Below, one piece after another: positions 23,720-33,427 of a stretch of 64,000 bases of DNA. Source of the DNA: Glaciecola sp028401415 (GTDB lineage: Bacteria; Pseudomonadota; Gammaproteobacteria; Enterobacterales; Alteromonadaceae); contig NZ_CP171821.2 in NCBI RefSeq assembly GCF_028401415.2, positions 930,001 through 994,000 of the forward strand, in the 5' to 3' direction. The notes under the pieces are model-generated. The model was given only the letters and a program-made list of their open reading frames with translations. It was not told the DNA's origin and did no database searches. The first letter of the stretch is position 1, and each line of letters opens with the position of its first letter. Position numbers and translations under genes: made by a program.

Positions 23720-24763
23720 CTAAAGCCAACTATGCCTAAGTTGCGACAGCAAGCGATGGAATGCTGATTCAAGGCCACTTGAAACCGCCAAGCCTAATTT
23801 TTGCGCAAGGTTCTTTTTCGTTGCGTACTTGAGGCGATATAATTTGTGGGTGTCATTAGCCTGCATTAAGTAGTCATCAGAAGTTTGAATCTTATCAACA
23901 AGCTTAAGCTCTATCGCCTTTTGCCCCAACCAGTATTCGCCGGTAGCAACTTTCGAAATATCAATTCCCTCTCGATTTTTAGATACAAAGTCTTTAAACA
24001 TGCTATGAATTTCATGTAGCTCGTCTTTAAACTTTTCTCTGCCTTCATCGGTGTTTTCACCAAACATGGTCAGCGTGCGTTTAAACTCGCCTGACGTGTG
24101 CATTTCAACATCAATGTCGTTTTTCTTCAGAATCTTATTGAAGTTAGGAAGTTGCGCAACCACGCCTATAGAACCAACAATAGCAAAAGGGGCTGCGATT
24201 ATTTCGTTGGCGACACATGCCATCATATAACCACCGCTAGCGGCGACTTTATCGATACTAACGGTTAACTTAATCCCTTTGTCTCTAATTCGCTGAAGTT
24301 GTGATGCAGCTAGACCGTAGCCATGAACCACGCCGCCACCACTTTCTACGTTTACCAATATTTCATCACCGTCCTGAGCAACACACAAAACAGCGGTAAT
24401 TTCCTTGCGAAGCGAATCAACTTCCTTCGCCATTTGAGAACCTTCGAAATTGATCACGAAAAGATTTGGCTTCTTGTCGCTCTCTTGCTTAGATTTACTC
24501 TCATCTTTCTTCGCTTTTTTCTCTTCTTTTTGCTTTGCTTTTAACTCATCCTTGGATAACAAAACAGACTGTGCTTGGCGCTTCAAATCATCATATACGT
24601 CTGAGATTGAATCAAACTCTAGACTACCAGGCATTTGTTTTTGCTTGCTGGCCATTGAAACGACAAAACCAACTACCAAAAGAATGGCGACAACTAAGGT
24701 AATCGCTTTGGCCAAAAAAAGGCCGTATTCAAATAAAAACTCCAAAAAATACACTCCGTTCAC
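23720..24763 (-). CDS. sohB: SohB, inner-membrane signal-peptide-peptidase-like serine protease
   Basis: A 347-residue S49-family protein. A transmembrane helix spans residues 15-38 (LAKAITLVVAILLVVGFVV), followed by a Lys/Glu-rich cytoplasmic-type linker. The protease domain has ESGGGVVHGYGLA, the nucleophile region DKVAASGGYMMACVA and the SGEFKRTLTMFGENT stretch carrying the catalytic lysine. Length matches E. coli SohB. It is monocistronic by context, between two hairpins. Confidence 0.94.
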   Translation of the reverse strand: MNGVYFLEFLFEYGLFLAKAITLVVAILLVVGFVVSMASKQKQMPGSLEFDSISDVYDDLKRQAQSVLLSKDELKAKQKEEKKAKKDESKSKQESDKKPNLFVINFEGSQMAKEVDSLRKEITAVLCVAQDGDEILVNVESGGGVVHGYGLAASQLQRIRDKGIKLTVSIDKVAASGGYMMACVANEIIAAPFAIVGSIGVVAQLPNFNKILKKNDIDVEMHTSGEFKRTLTMFGENTDEGREKFKDELHEIHSMFKDFVSKNREGIDISKVATGEYWLGQKAIELKLVDKIQTSDDYLMQANDTHKLYRLKYATKKNLAQKLGLAVSSGLESAFHRLLSQLRHSWL

Positions 24764-24874
24764 TTAACATTGACCGAACTTAAGATTCAGCATTCGATTT
24801 CACATTACCTAATTAGCTTAAAGCCAAAAGCCTGTGGTTTGCCACTATTGTGTCACTATATAGGGATTAATAAA

Positions 24875-24906
24875 AAAAGAAAAAGGACAAATGCCCTTTT
24901 TCTTTT
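24875..24906 (-). terminator. Terminator of the penicillin-acylase-type gene
   Basis: Twelve-bp stem AAAAGAAAAAGG / CCTTTTTCTTTT around an 8-nt loop; on the minus strand it is followed by more T residues. It lies about 60 bases beyond the stop of the leftward gene at 24968. Confidence 0.75.
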
Positions 24907-24967
24907 CTGTCGCCCGAAGCTTTTAACTTGGCGTACTATTGCGCTAATCCCTTATCCCGATATGATC

Positions 24968-27532
24968 TCAATTGCTCGAAATGGACACTGACTCCACCAA
25001 GTTTGCTTCAATTTCTTCTTCTGTAAAGCGCAAAGGTCTCAATGTTGGCTGAGCAGAATATAGCCGCGTCTGGTCATCGAAAGAGTCTGACTCTGTTGAA
25101 TTAGATTGCGAATAAGATAGTAAACCACGCCCAACAGGACCGCTTTCAGTGAAATTCACAACAACCATCCAGCTTGAACCGTAGGTGATGTGATAGCCCT
25201 GCGCGTCGGCACTTAAGCGAGTAGTGCTGTCGATAGTGGGATAAACATGTCGGGGTAATTCAGTACCGTTGTTGCCGGTACGCACATCAAATACATTAAA
25301 GCCACCCTCAACGTTGTGCGCCCCACCCCATTGTAGTCTTTCACCGCTAGGCATGCCGTTAACCGTACTTTTTTCGACGAACTGAACCTCCCCCAGTCTC
25401 GCGTCATAGGCTAAACCTGCCTGGTTGATTTTGTCGACTGCAGTGGCAAATTGAAGCACTGTTGCGTCATTATCCATTAATCCATTTGGCGTATTGACCA
25501 CATCGCTAACGTCGTATGGAACAGCCCATTGTGGATTACGGTTAAATTGGAAAGCAAACTCTCTAAATACGTGTGCCGCGGTACTATCAACGTTCATTCT
25601 GCCATCCCAATTGGCTAACGCATCACAGGCAGCGCTGATATTGACGGGGTTACCATTTACATCCACCGATGATTCTCGATTTTGCTGACATATTTGAAGC
25701 AGTGCCGGCAAAATCGCCTCCGCTAAATAATTCCGATTATTTAATAATGCCTCTTCCACTTCCGCTGGTGAAAACTTGCCGTCTGAACCTGATGCATCGC
25801 TCAATAGCACATGCGCCATACGGGAGCGCAGGCTCTGCTGATTGCCCACCTGCCCATAAAGTGGCGAAACGCCTGTAATGGGCGCGTCCAGATTGGTCAG
25901 CCAGAAGCTATCATTTGAGTTTTGAACGTAATCCGTGCCCTCATATTTTGGCGCATTCTCAAATGGTACTGCTCCGGTGTAATCAAATGCACTAGCAAAA
26001 CCTGGCAATACGGTAAACCCTGCCGCTTGGCGAATGCCAGCAAGCTGCGGATTGTTGGTCAACTGACCAATCGCAGAGTCGGTCAAGTCTGGCACGGTTG
26101 AGTCGTCGATATAGAAGACTTCCCCATCTTTTGACGCCGCCATTGTATTGTTGAAAATGACACCATCGTAATCCATAAAGGCCTGCTTAAACTCGTCCAT
26201 ACTGGATGCTAAGTTCATCGCAAGCCAATGATCAACAATGTCAAAGTTGGGCAAGTTGGCGTCTTTAATCGCAAATGCATTGCCACCTGGGCCCCATTCA
26301 AAATTGCCTGGTATCGAAATCATAGGACCGTAATTTGTGTAGTAGCTATCTTTCTCAAGTTGAATTGTCTGACCGGGTCCAACTGCGACCTCAATGGTGT
26401 GCGTTTGTTTAAAAATAGTGCGTTTTGCGCCATCTACGGTGTGCGTTAGGTTGGACGCATCGCTCTGGTCTAACTGCAATTGGTACACAACAAAGTGTTC
26501 AGCCGTAGAGAATGTGTGCGTCCACGCCATATTGTCGTTATATCCGATATTCACGACACCCGGAATGCCCATTAACGAGCCGCCGATAACGTTTAAAAAG
26601 CCAGGAATTGTCGTTTGGAACTGCCAGAAACGCAGATTACCCGTATGCGGGAAGTGTGGATTGCCCAGAACCATTCCCATGCCGTTTTCAGTCATATCAC
26701 TACCAAGTCCCCAACCGTTGGATCCCATTTCTTGTGGGTTTCGCTCGGGCATGCTGACGCGTGGCGTCATATTAAATGGCAAATTTGATGACTGAGATTG
26801 TTGCACAGCGCTTATCGGTGTACTGACCATGCGCGGCAGCGGATCCACCCCCGGAGGTGCGGCAATAAACATTCCGCCTAAGAAGTTAGCTGCACCGGGC
26901 AGCAAAGCAACACCGAGGGCATAGGTCAATAAATCAATTTCATCAATCGCTCTTACATAGGGCTGGTTTGCACATTGAGGGTCAATGTTGGCAATGCCAG
27001 TGTCGCTTAAATATTGGTTGTAACCTTGCACATAGCCTTGGTATAAGGCGCGACTATTTGCCGTCATACTGGCAAAGCCGGCCTCAGCTTGTTCTCTAAT
27101 GCCGGTCGTTAAAAAACCGAAATCATTTATCAAATAGGTGGAATCACCCGATCCCGGCACTCTATCGGGGCCAAAGTACCTCGCTTGCTCGGAATTGTAT
27201 TTAGTAATCTGGTCAGCCAAAATGCACAAATTGTCTCGGGCAAAAGCATAGCCCACACCGTAAGCCATGCTTTCGAGGTTATCTGCCCTAATATGCGGCA
27301 CACCAAAATCAGTCCATCTGATATCTGCCTCAAGTACACCATCGCTGTCAAAATTTGGCACCGTAGCTTGTGGTGGTTGTGTTGGGGGCACAGCAGGTGG
27401 TTGAGGAGGTTCTATATCGGAAAAGTCGTTGCTATTTCCACCGCATGCTGCCAGAGCCAAGGCAAGCGCACAAACGCTCATGGGCTTGGCTAGTTTTTTT
27501 CTGAAAATCGTAAGCTTTTTAGTTGAGCGCAT
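24968..27532 (-). CDS. Penicillin acylase-family lipoprotein (acylase, Ntn hydrolase)
   Basis: About 854 residues. The N-terminus is a lipoprotein signal with lipobox ALAACGG, so it is membrane-anchored in the envelope. The body is a penicillin amidase/PvdQ-type N-terminal-nucleophile hydrolase. DIRWTDFGVPHIRADNLESM starts the alpha part; GSNGWGLG carries the serine that would become the beta-chain N-terminus after self-cleavage; GNPHFPHTGNLRFWQ and TWGGAHNVEGG-like C-terminal segments follow. The family cleaves N-acyl-homoserine lactones, cyclic lipopeptides or beta-lactams; the substrate here is unknown. The start at 27532 has AAAGGAT upstream; an in-frame ATG at 27568 would add 12 residues. 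Confidence 0.87.
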   Translation of the reverse strand: MRSTKKLTIFRKKLAKPMSVCALALALAACGGNSNDFSDIEPPQPPAVPPTQPPQATVPNFDSDGVLEADIRWTDFGVPHIRADNLESMAYGVGYAFARDNLCILADQITKYNSEQARYFGPDRVPGSGDSTYLINDFGFLTTGIREQAEAGFASMTANSRALYQGYVQGYNQYLSDTGIANIDPQCANQPYVRAIDEIDLLTYALGVALLPGAANFLGGMFIAAPPGVDPLPRMVSTPISAVQQSQSSNLPFNMTPRVSMPERNPQEMGSNGWGLGSDMTENGMGMVLGNPHFPHTGNLRFWQFQTTIPGFLNVIGGSLMGIPGVVNIGYNDNMAWTHTFSTAEHFVVYQLQLDQSDASNLTHTVDGAKRTIFKQTHTIEVAVGPGQTIQLEKDSYYTNYGPMISIPGNFEWGPGGNAFAIKDANLPNFDIVDHWLAMNLASSMDEFKQAFMDYDGVIFNNTMAASKDGEVFYIDDSTVPDLTDSAIGQLTNNPQLAGIRQAAGFTVLPGFASAFDYTGAVPFENAPKYEGTDYVQNSNDSFWLTNLDAPITGVSPLYGQVGNQQSLRSRMAHVLLSDASGSDGKFSPAEVEEALLNNRNYLAEAILPALLQICQQNRESSVDVNGNPVNISAACDALANWDGRMNVDSTAAHVFREFAFQFNRNPQWAVPYDVSDVVNTPNGLMDNDATVLQFATAVDKINQAGLAYDARLGEVQFVEKSTVNGMPSGERLQWGGAHNVEGGFNVFDVRTGNNGTELPRHVYPTIDSTTRLSADAQGYHITYGSSWMVVVNFTESGPVGRGLLSYSQSNSTESDSFDDQTRLYSAQPTLRPLRFTEEEIEANLVESVSISSN

Positions 27533-27739
27533 CAAGCCATCCTTTTTACATTGAATATGAGTTAACATTAGAATCTTTCCTGCTAAGCAAGAGATGATCT
27601 AGCTATTGTGTACAGTATATTGTATTTTACATACTGCTTACATCTTATTAACGATTAAATATAATTATGCGTATGTATAGTAGAAGTGAATTTTTAAGGT
27701 TGCGAGATCATGCCTTTATTACAATGAAAAAATACGATA

Positions 27740-27767
27740 AAAAAACCCGCCAAACGGCGGGTTTTTT
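27740..27767 (-). terminator. Terminator downstream of the VolA-type lipase gene
   Basis: Stem AAAAAACCCGCC / GGCGGGTTTTTT with a 4-nt loop, 15 bases past the stop at 27782 (minus strand). T-runs on both strands mean it could work in either direction. Confidence 0.9.
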
Positions 27768-27781
27768 ATAAGGCTCTTTGG

Positions 27782-30403
27782 CTAGTTAGGAGACACAATC
27801 GACTCGTTTGTCACCTGAATTACCGTAGCATCAGACCCCAGATAAGTGGCTACCTGAGACTGCATTTCGGCAGTTACTGCGGCATTAGGACCAGGGTTGA
27901 TGCTGCTAGCGTGTGCGCCAGCTGTATATTTTACAATCCCGCTTATAGGAGAGCTTGATACAGTTGTTGATACAATGGTTTCAAGCCCCATCAATTGCGC
28001 AAGCGGCAACTGACCTGATAGTGGCAGAGTGGTTGTTACAGGAATAACCTGGTCAGGTAAGTTCTCACCACCATCTCCGATAACTGTCATCATATGCACG
28101 TTAGTGTTCTGACCCAAGGTCTCAAAGTAATTAATCGGATCGGATTGATCGCTAACTGTTTGTGCCGCAAAGGCAAATTGATTAAATACCCCGTTAACTT
28201 CTGCTTCCTGCTCAGGTGTTAACGCGCCTAAGAAAGCGTTTGTACCTTCGACCAATTGCGCTTCAGAAACGTCAGTTGTGCCATAGGTCGCCACTAAAAA
28301 GTTTTGAAAATCCGTCGAAGCATTTGACAATAAGAAGCCTTTTATCAAAGGTCCGAAAGCCGCAGACTCTAGCAAAAACTGCACTAAGCTTCCGCCCGGT
28401 GATTCCAAAGATGCAGCCCGGATAGCAAATAATCCGCTCAGCGGAGCAAGCTCACCTTCAAACGGCGTATTTGCCAACGACGCAAAGTTACCACCTGTGA
28501 TAGCGCCTAGCGAAACCCCCATAATTGATACATCAGTGCCATTTAACTGCACTGCATCATCACCTGAGGCGTTAAAAAAGGCATTTAGGGCAAGTCGAAC
28601 GCCTAAGAGGTCGGAAACTGCTTGACGAGAATTATCACGCGCGGTTGGCAAACTCGCTAAGTTTAAAAATGCGGTTGCACTTACGGTCGTTGCGTTAATT
28701 TCGTCACCAGGATTAGTTGGATCTACGTCAAAACCACGCGTGCCGTGCAAGGGTTGATCTATTGCTACGGTTGCAAAACCAGCAAGCGATAAGGCCCCCG
28801 ATATAGATAGCATATCTTCTTTCTGTGAGGTAATGCCGTGCACTAACATGACTACCGGCCAGCCACCTTCAGGCATACTTATTTCAAAGCCAAGCTCTGC
28901 CGCCACTGTTGGATTAGGCACAGTTACTTGCACGTCTAAAGTCTCGCGCCCCATATTGCCGCCTTTCATTTGCGGAACTGGACTAAAGCGAGTGAGATTG
29001 CGGTCACGATCCACCGGTTGCCCATTGATACGCAAATCACGCAAACCAACGGCAGAACACATTGCGTCATTAGGTCCTGGCGTTGCCGCCGCTAATGCTG
29101 CGCCAGCAGAAGCTAATACGATTCCCGAATCGCAAGCACTTTCCCAAAATTCATTGGCAGGCGCAGCCGGATTATCTGCTCTTGGGATCGGACTGTAATA
29201 AGGTAGAGAAACATTTCCTTCGAACAGGTTTGCCGCACACAAAGGCCCAGCACCTTGTCCTAGTATACCCACACCAATTTGTTGAATGACGCCATTAACT
29301 TCTGCATCAAAAGGCGCAAAGCTTTGGCCTGTTGCTGTTGAGAATTGTCCACCTGCCGCTGCCCGCAAACCATTGCACGTGGTTAGTGAGGAAACGTCAG
29401 CTGCAGAAATAAGCGGTTCAAGTGGTGCTGCCGCGGGATTTGTTAAAGCTTGTGCAACTGCTCCATCAACTGCCGCTTGCGATACAACACCCAGTTTTTC
29501 CATAACATTTTCTTCAGCAGCAGCGCTTGATACTACGATAGAGGGTAGCGCTTGACCCGCTGTAGGGTCACCCGCTGCACTTCGTTGAGCGAACTCTGCG
29601 ACATAGAGTTGTTTAATTGTACTCAGCACGGGCTTGATTGACTGGGTGGTAAAAGCAGCCACATAAGTTAGTTCATCACGACTAAAACCAACGCTTGATA
29701 ATGCATCCACGTATGAATTAACAATGCCCTGTAAATTTAACTGGTCTGGAGAACTCAATGGATTAGTGTCGATATCTTGACTTACCAAGCCCCACGTTGT
29801 TGAACCTTCAACGGCTTTACCCGATGAATCTTTGAGCGCATCAGTCATCACCAACATATGTCCCTGACCGGCTTTGAGTGGACGCAATGGGATCACTGTG
29901 ATGGTTGACGGACCCGCTAGCTGCAAAACAAAGTCTTGACCGAAGACAAGCTCGTCGCCCACTTTACAACCAGCGCTTGGAATGCTGATGGCTGCGCAAT
30001 CAGGGTCAGATTGATCAAGTCCTAAGGTTGCTTCAAAAATTCTCACGCCCGCAGAAAGTGTGCTCTGGTCAATAGACACGCCTGCTGCTGAATCTACATT
30101 AATGACAAATGGCGTGTGTGTAGACCAACCATCCAACACGTTTAATGCATTTTGGGGATCACTGAAATCACTAGGGTCAGCAACCGGGATATTAAGCGTG
30201 TAGTCAAAAAAGCCATCGTCTCCAGGCAGCACTAGCAAATCGTTAGGGATGTTTAAATCACCATTGCCTGGATCAAACACAATTCTGGACACGGGGGTAA
30301 CAACGGGTGAATCCTCTCGAATATCTTCGATGGTTTCACCACCCCCACAACCGGCAAGCCCCAATGCAGCTAATATACTTGTGCTTACTAACAGCTTTTT
30401 CAT
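27782..30403 (-). CDS. VolA/Pla-1-type surface lipoprotein lipase
   Basis: An 873-residue lipoprotein (signal MKKLLVSTSILAALGLAGCG, Cys19). The N-terminal 250 residues match the virulence-factor-lipase N-terminal region (FDPGNGDLNIPNDLL, VIPLRPLKAGQGHMLVMTDA, YVAAFTTQSIKPVL). The alpha/beta-hydrolase part contains GWPVVMLVHGITSQKEDML, IDQPLHGTRGF and the nucleophile elbow GVSLGAITGGNF. VolA of Vibrio is a surface-exposed lysophospholipase feeding on host or environmental lipids. Its role here is inferred from the family. It is transcribed alone, between a terminator and a divergent promoter region shared with yciK (30404-30682). Confidence 0.88.
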   Translation of the reverse strand: MKKLLVSTSILAALGLAGCGGGETIEDIREDSPVVTPVSRIVFDPGNGDLNIPNDLLVLPGDDGFFDYTLNIPVADPSDFSDPQNALNVLDGWSTHTPFVINVDSAAGVSIDQSTLSAGVRIFEATLGLDQSDPDCAAISIPSAGCKVGDELVFGQDFVLQLAGPSTITVIPLRPLKAGQGHMLVMTDALKDSSGKAVEGSTTWGLVSQDIDTNPLSSPDQLNLQGIVNSYVDALSSVGFSRDELTYVAAFTTQSIKPVLSTIKQLYVAEFAQRSAAGDPTAGQALPSIVVSSAAAEENVMEKLGVVSQAAVDGAVAQALTNPAAAPLEPLISAADVSSLTTCNGLRAAAGGQFSTATGQSFAPFDAEVNGVIQQIGVGILGQGAGPLCAANLFEGNVSLPYYSPIPRADNPAAPANEFWESACDSGIVLASAGAALAAATPGPNDAMCSAVGLRDLRINGQPVDRDRNLTRFSPVPQMKGGNMGRETLDVQVTVPNPTVAAELGFEISMPEGGWPVVMLVHGITSQKEDMLSISGALSLAGFATVAIDQPLHGTRGFDVDPTNPGDEINATTVSATAFLNLASLPTARDNSRQAVSDLLGVRLALNAFFNASGDDAVQLNGTDVSIMGVSLGAITGGNFASLANTPFEGELAPLSGLFAIRAASLESPGGSLVQFLLESAAFGPLIKGFLLSNASTDFQNFLVATYGTTDVSEAQLVEGTNAFLGALTPEQEAEVNGVFNQFAFAAQTVSDQSDPINYFETLGQNTNVHMMTVIGDGGENLPDQVIPVTTTLPLSGQLPLAQLMGLETIVSTTVSSSPISGIVKYTAGAHASSINPGPNAAVTAEMQSQVATYLGSDATVIQVTNESIVSPN

Positions 30404-30682
30404 TCTTTCTCCCTACTCAATCTGTAGATACATTATTATGATGAGTGACAAATTATGGTGTTCAAATTAGCTATTACCACCCAAAGAATTAATTGAGGAT
30501 CAATAACTAGTATGACCAGTTTCATGTCGCTAATAGTATTGACTTTACGTTGACTTTGCAAAGTGTTTGTAAACGTAATGTAATAAAAGCGCGCGATATG
30601 CCCATAAGTATTAGCGGATCCTTTGTGTAATTCAAATTCTGCGCTAAGATTCGCGCTGTTTTTTTCACCAGCAGAATGATTT

Positions 30683-31444
30683 ATGTCAGAGCCACTTCCG
30701 CACTTAGCATTTGAGTCACATGAACACAGTTTAAAAAACAAAGTTATTTTAGTCACAGGAGCCGGTGACGGTATAGGCAAACAAGCAGCCATTAGCTATG
30801 CCCAATGTGGCGCAACCGTTATATTGCTCGGACGAACCACCTCTAAACTCGAAGCCGTTTACGATCACATTGTAAGTGAAGGCTTAACACAACCTAGCAT
30901 TGTTCCTCTAGATCATGAAGGCGCGACAAGCACTCACTATAAAGGACTTGCTGATACCATAGGCGAAGAATATGGACGCTTGGACGGAATATTATTGAAT
31001 GCAAGTGTACTAGGTGCGCTGTGCCCCTTCGAAGAAATCAAAGAGTCAGAATTTGACCAAGTGATGCAAATCAATGTGAAAGCACAAGTTTTGATGCTGC
31101 AAGCCTTACTGCCTTTGCTAAGAGAAGCTCAGACTTCTTCAGTGGTATTTACCACTTCAAGTGTGGGACGCGTGGGAAGAGCTTTTTGGGGCGCGTACAG
31201 CATGTCAAAATTTGCAACAGAGGGTATGATGCAAATCCTTGCCGATGAACATAAGAACAAAGCGATACGATTCAATTGTATTAATCCGGGAGCTACTCGC
31301 ACTCAAATGCGCGCGAAAGCTTATCCTGGTGAAGACGCAAACACATTGAAAACCCCCTCTCAAATTATGCCGACCTACGTGTATCTAATGTCGGATGTAT
31401 CGCGAGGCGTTAGTGGCGAAAGCTTAGACTGCCAGCCCAAATAG
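30683..31444 (+). CDS. yciK: YciK-family short-chain dehydrogenase
   Basis: A 253-residue SDR. The NAD(P)-binding motif is VTGAGDGIGK, followed by LLNASVLG, the catalytic serine in FTTSSVGRVGRAFWGAYSMS with Tyr and Lys in YSMSKFA, and CINPGATRTQMRAKAYP. These are the features of E. coli YciK, whose substrate is unknown. It is divergent from the VolA-type gene. A perfect 13-bp inverted repeat (31486-31514) separates it from convergent glnS. Confidence 0.9.
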   Translation: MSEPLPHLAFESHEHSLKNKVILVTGAGDGIGKQAAISYAQCGATVILLGRTTSKLEAVYDHIVSEGLTQPSIVPLDHEGATSTHYKGLADTIGEEYGRLDGILLNASVLGALCPFEEIKESEFDQVMQINVKAQVLMLQALLPLLREAQTSSVVFTTSSVGRVGRAFWGAYSMSKFATEGMMQILADEHKNKAIRFNCINPGATRTQMRAKAYPGEDANTLKTPSQIMPTYVYLMSDVSRGVSGESLDCQPK

Positions 31445-31485
31445 AGCCGGATCTTCAACTAAGGCAGGTTGCACGCAACAAAGTC

Positions 31486-31514
31486 AGTCTGCAAGCAAGG
31501 TTTGCTTGCAGACT
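31486..31514. terminator. Hairpin between convergent yciK and glnS
   Basis: Perfect 13-bp arms AGTCTGCAAGCAA / TTGCTTGCAGACT with a 3-nt loop. No T-tract follows on either strand, so it is either a weak terminator for the two convergent genes or a different kind of structure. Confidence 0.45.
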
Positions 31515-31521
31515 ATAAACC

Positions 31522-33195
31522 TTAGTCACCAATTTTTGCCCAAGTGTCCCGAAGCTCAACGGTTCGATTAAAGATAAGCGTGTCTTGTTTGCTCGCCTCA
31601 TCTGCACAGAAGTATCCCGTTCTTTCAAACTGAAATCTTTCTTGCACCTTCACATTCCCAAGCGAGGGTTCAACGTAGCCATTCTTCACAACTAAAGAGT
31701 CAGGATTGATGGTACTAGCAAAGTCTTCCTGACTGGCAGGATTTGGATGCGTAAACAAACGGTCGTAAAGATTGAACTGAGCTGGCTTTCCCTGTGATGC
31801 ACTTACCCAGTGGATGACGCCTTTCACTTTGCGCTCAAGCGGATCTTTACCGAGCGTTTGAGGGTCATACTCGCAAAATATAGTTGTGATATTGCCTTGC
31901 TCGTCTTTATCAACTCTATTTGCATAAATTACATACGCATTTCTCAAGCGAACCCCTTTGTCCAGGGTCATGCGCTTAAACTTTTTATTCGCCGATTCAC
32001 GAAAGTCATCTCGTTCAATCCAAATCTCTTTTGTAAACGCGATCTTTCGGGAGCCCATATTTTCATCGTTTGGATGATTGGGCGCCTCTATCCACTCAGG
32101 CTCATTTTGATTTTCGTCGCTGGGGAAATTCTCAATCACCACCTTTACAGGGTCAATCACCGCCATCCGACGGGGGGCACTAACGTTAAGCTCGTCACGA
32201 ATACAGGACTCCAACATGCTCATTTCGACCATATTGTCCATTTTCGTTACACCAATGCGTTTGCAGAATTCACGAATAGATGCCGGGGTATACCCGCGTC
32301 GTTTTATGCCTGCAATGGTTGGCATACGTGGATCATCCCAGCCTTGAACATGCTCCTCTTCTACCAGTTGAATAAGCTTGCGTTTACTAAGCACCGTGTA
32401 TTCTAAATTCAGTCTGCTTGACTCATACTGGCGCGGAACACAATCAATGGTGATGTTTTCGATTACCCAATCATACAGGCGTCGATTATCTTGGAACTCT
32501 AGCGTACATAGAGAATGTGTGATCCCCTCGATGGCATCTGAAATACAATGCGTAAAATCATACATGGGATAAATACACCATTTATCACCTGTTTGGTGAT
32601 GGTGGGCAAATTTAACACGATAGATCACGGGATCTCGCATGCACATGAACGGTGAGCTCATGTCAATTTTTGCGCGCAAGCTGCAGGTGCCTTCTTTATA
32701 TTCACCCGCTTTCATCTTTTCAAAATGAGTAAGATTTTCTTGCACACTAGTGTCGCGATAAGGGCTATTTTTTCCAGCCTCCGTCAGTGTGCCGCGCAAT
32801 TCGCGCACTTGTTCGGGTGAGCTAAAGTCAACATACGCCAGTCCTTTTTCAATTAACTCTATGGCGAAATCATACAACTGATCAAAATAATCAGATGAAT
32901 AGCGCTCTTTGCCGTTCCAAGTAAATCCGAGCCACTTAACGTCTTGTTTAATCGAATTAACAAAGTCGATGTTTTCTTTGTCAGGGTTGGTATCGTCGAA
33001 GCGCAGATTGCATGTGCCATTGTAGTCCTGCGCAATGCCAAAATTTAAGCAGATGGCTTTCGCATGCCCAATATGCAGATATCCGTTTGGTTCAGGAGGA
33101 AAACGCGTATGCACGCTTTCGTGGAGACCTGAAGCGAGGTCTTTATCGATAATTTGGCGAATAAAATTGGACGGACGTGGCTCAGTCTCGGCCAT
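31522..33195 (-). CDS. glnS: Glutaminyl-tRNA synthetase
   Basis: A 557-residue class I aminoacyl-tRNA synthetase. The HIGH-type motif is FPPEPNGYLHIGHAKAI, the KMSKS-type loop is VLSKRKLIQL, and DDPRMPTIAGIKRRGY and the C-terminal anticodon-binding barrel (RFQFERTGYFCAD) are as in E. coli GlnS. Length is normal. It charges tRNA-Gln in the cytoplasm and is essential. Upstream, 33196-33427 carries the divergent promoters of glnS and the LacI-type gene. Confidence 0.97.
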   Translation of the reverse strand: MAETEPRPSNFIRQIIDKDLASGLHESVHTRFPPEPNGYLHIGHAKAICLNFGIAQDYNGTCNLRFDDTNPDKENIDFVNSIKQDVKWLGFTWNGKERYSSDYFDQLYDFAIELIEKGLAYVDFSSPEQVRELRGTLTEAGKNSPYRDTSVQENLTHFEKMKAGEYKEGTCSLRAKIDMSSPFMCMRDPVIYRVKFAHHHQTGDKWCIYPMYDFTHCISDAIEGITHSLCTLEFQDNRRLYDWVIENITIDCVPRQYESSRLNLEYTVLSKRKLIQLVEEEHVQGWDDPRMPTIAGIKRRGYTPASIREFCKRIGVTKMDNMVEMSMLESCIRDELNVSAPRRMAVIDPVKVVIENFPSDENQNEPEWIEAPNHPNDENMGSRKIAFTKEIWIERDDFRESANKKFKRMTLDKGVRLRNAYVIYANRVDKDEQGNITTIFCEYDPQTLGKDPLERKVKGVIHWVSASQGKPAQFNLYDRLFTHPNPASQEDFASTINPDSLVVKNGYVEPSLGNVKVQERFQFERTGYFCADEASKQDTLIFNRTVELRDTWAKIGD

Positions 33196-33427
33196 AAATG
33201 GTATTTCCTTCTAATATGTGTTTGTTGAAATTCTTCTAATAAAATTATAGCACTACCGAAAGCATCAATTCATAAGAATTTTTCTCATCGACCCGCATCC
33301 ATATTGGGGCAAGTTGACGTAAAGTAAATAGATTGACAATAATTCATGCGCTTAATCAAACGCTTTGATTTGAACGATTAGGCTTCAATAGTGTATAAAC
33401 CATTCAACGACAGCAAAAATTCAATCT

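Noticed and set aside
28833..29198. 121-codon frame antisense to the VolA-type gene
   Set aside because: Shadow frame in a large GC-moderate gene; no independent evidence.
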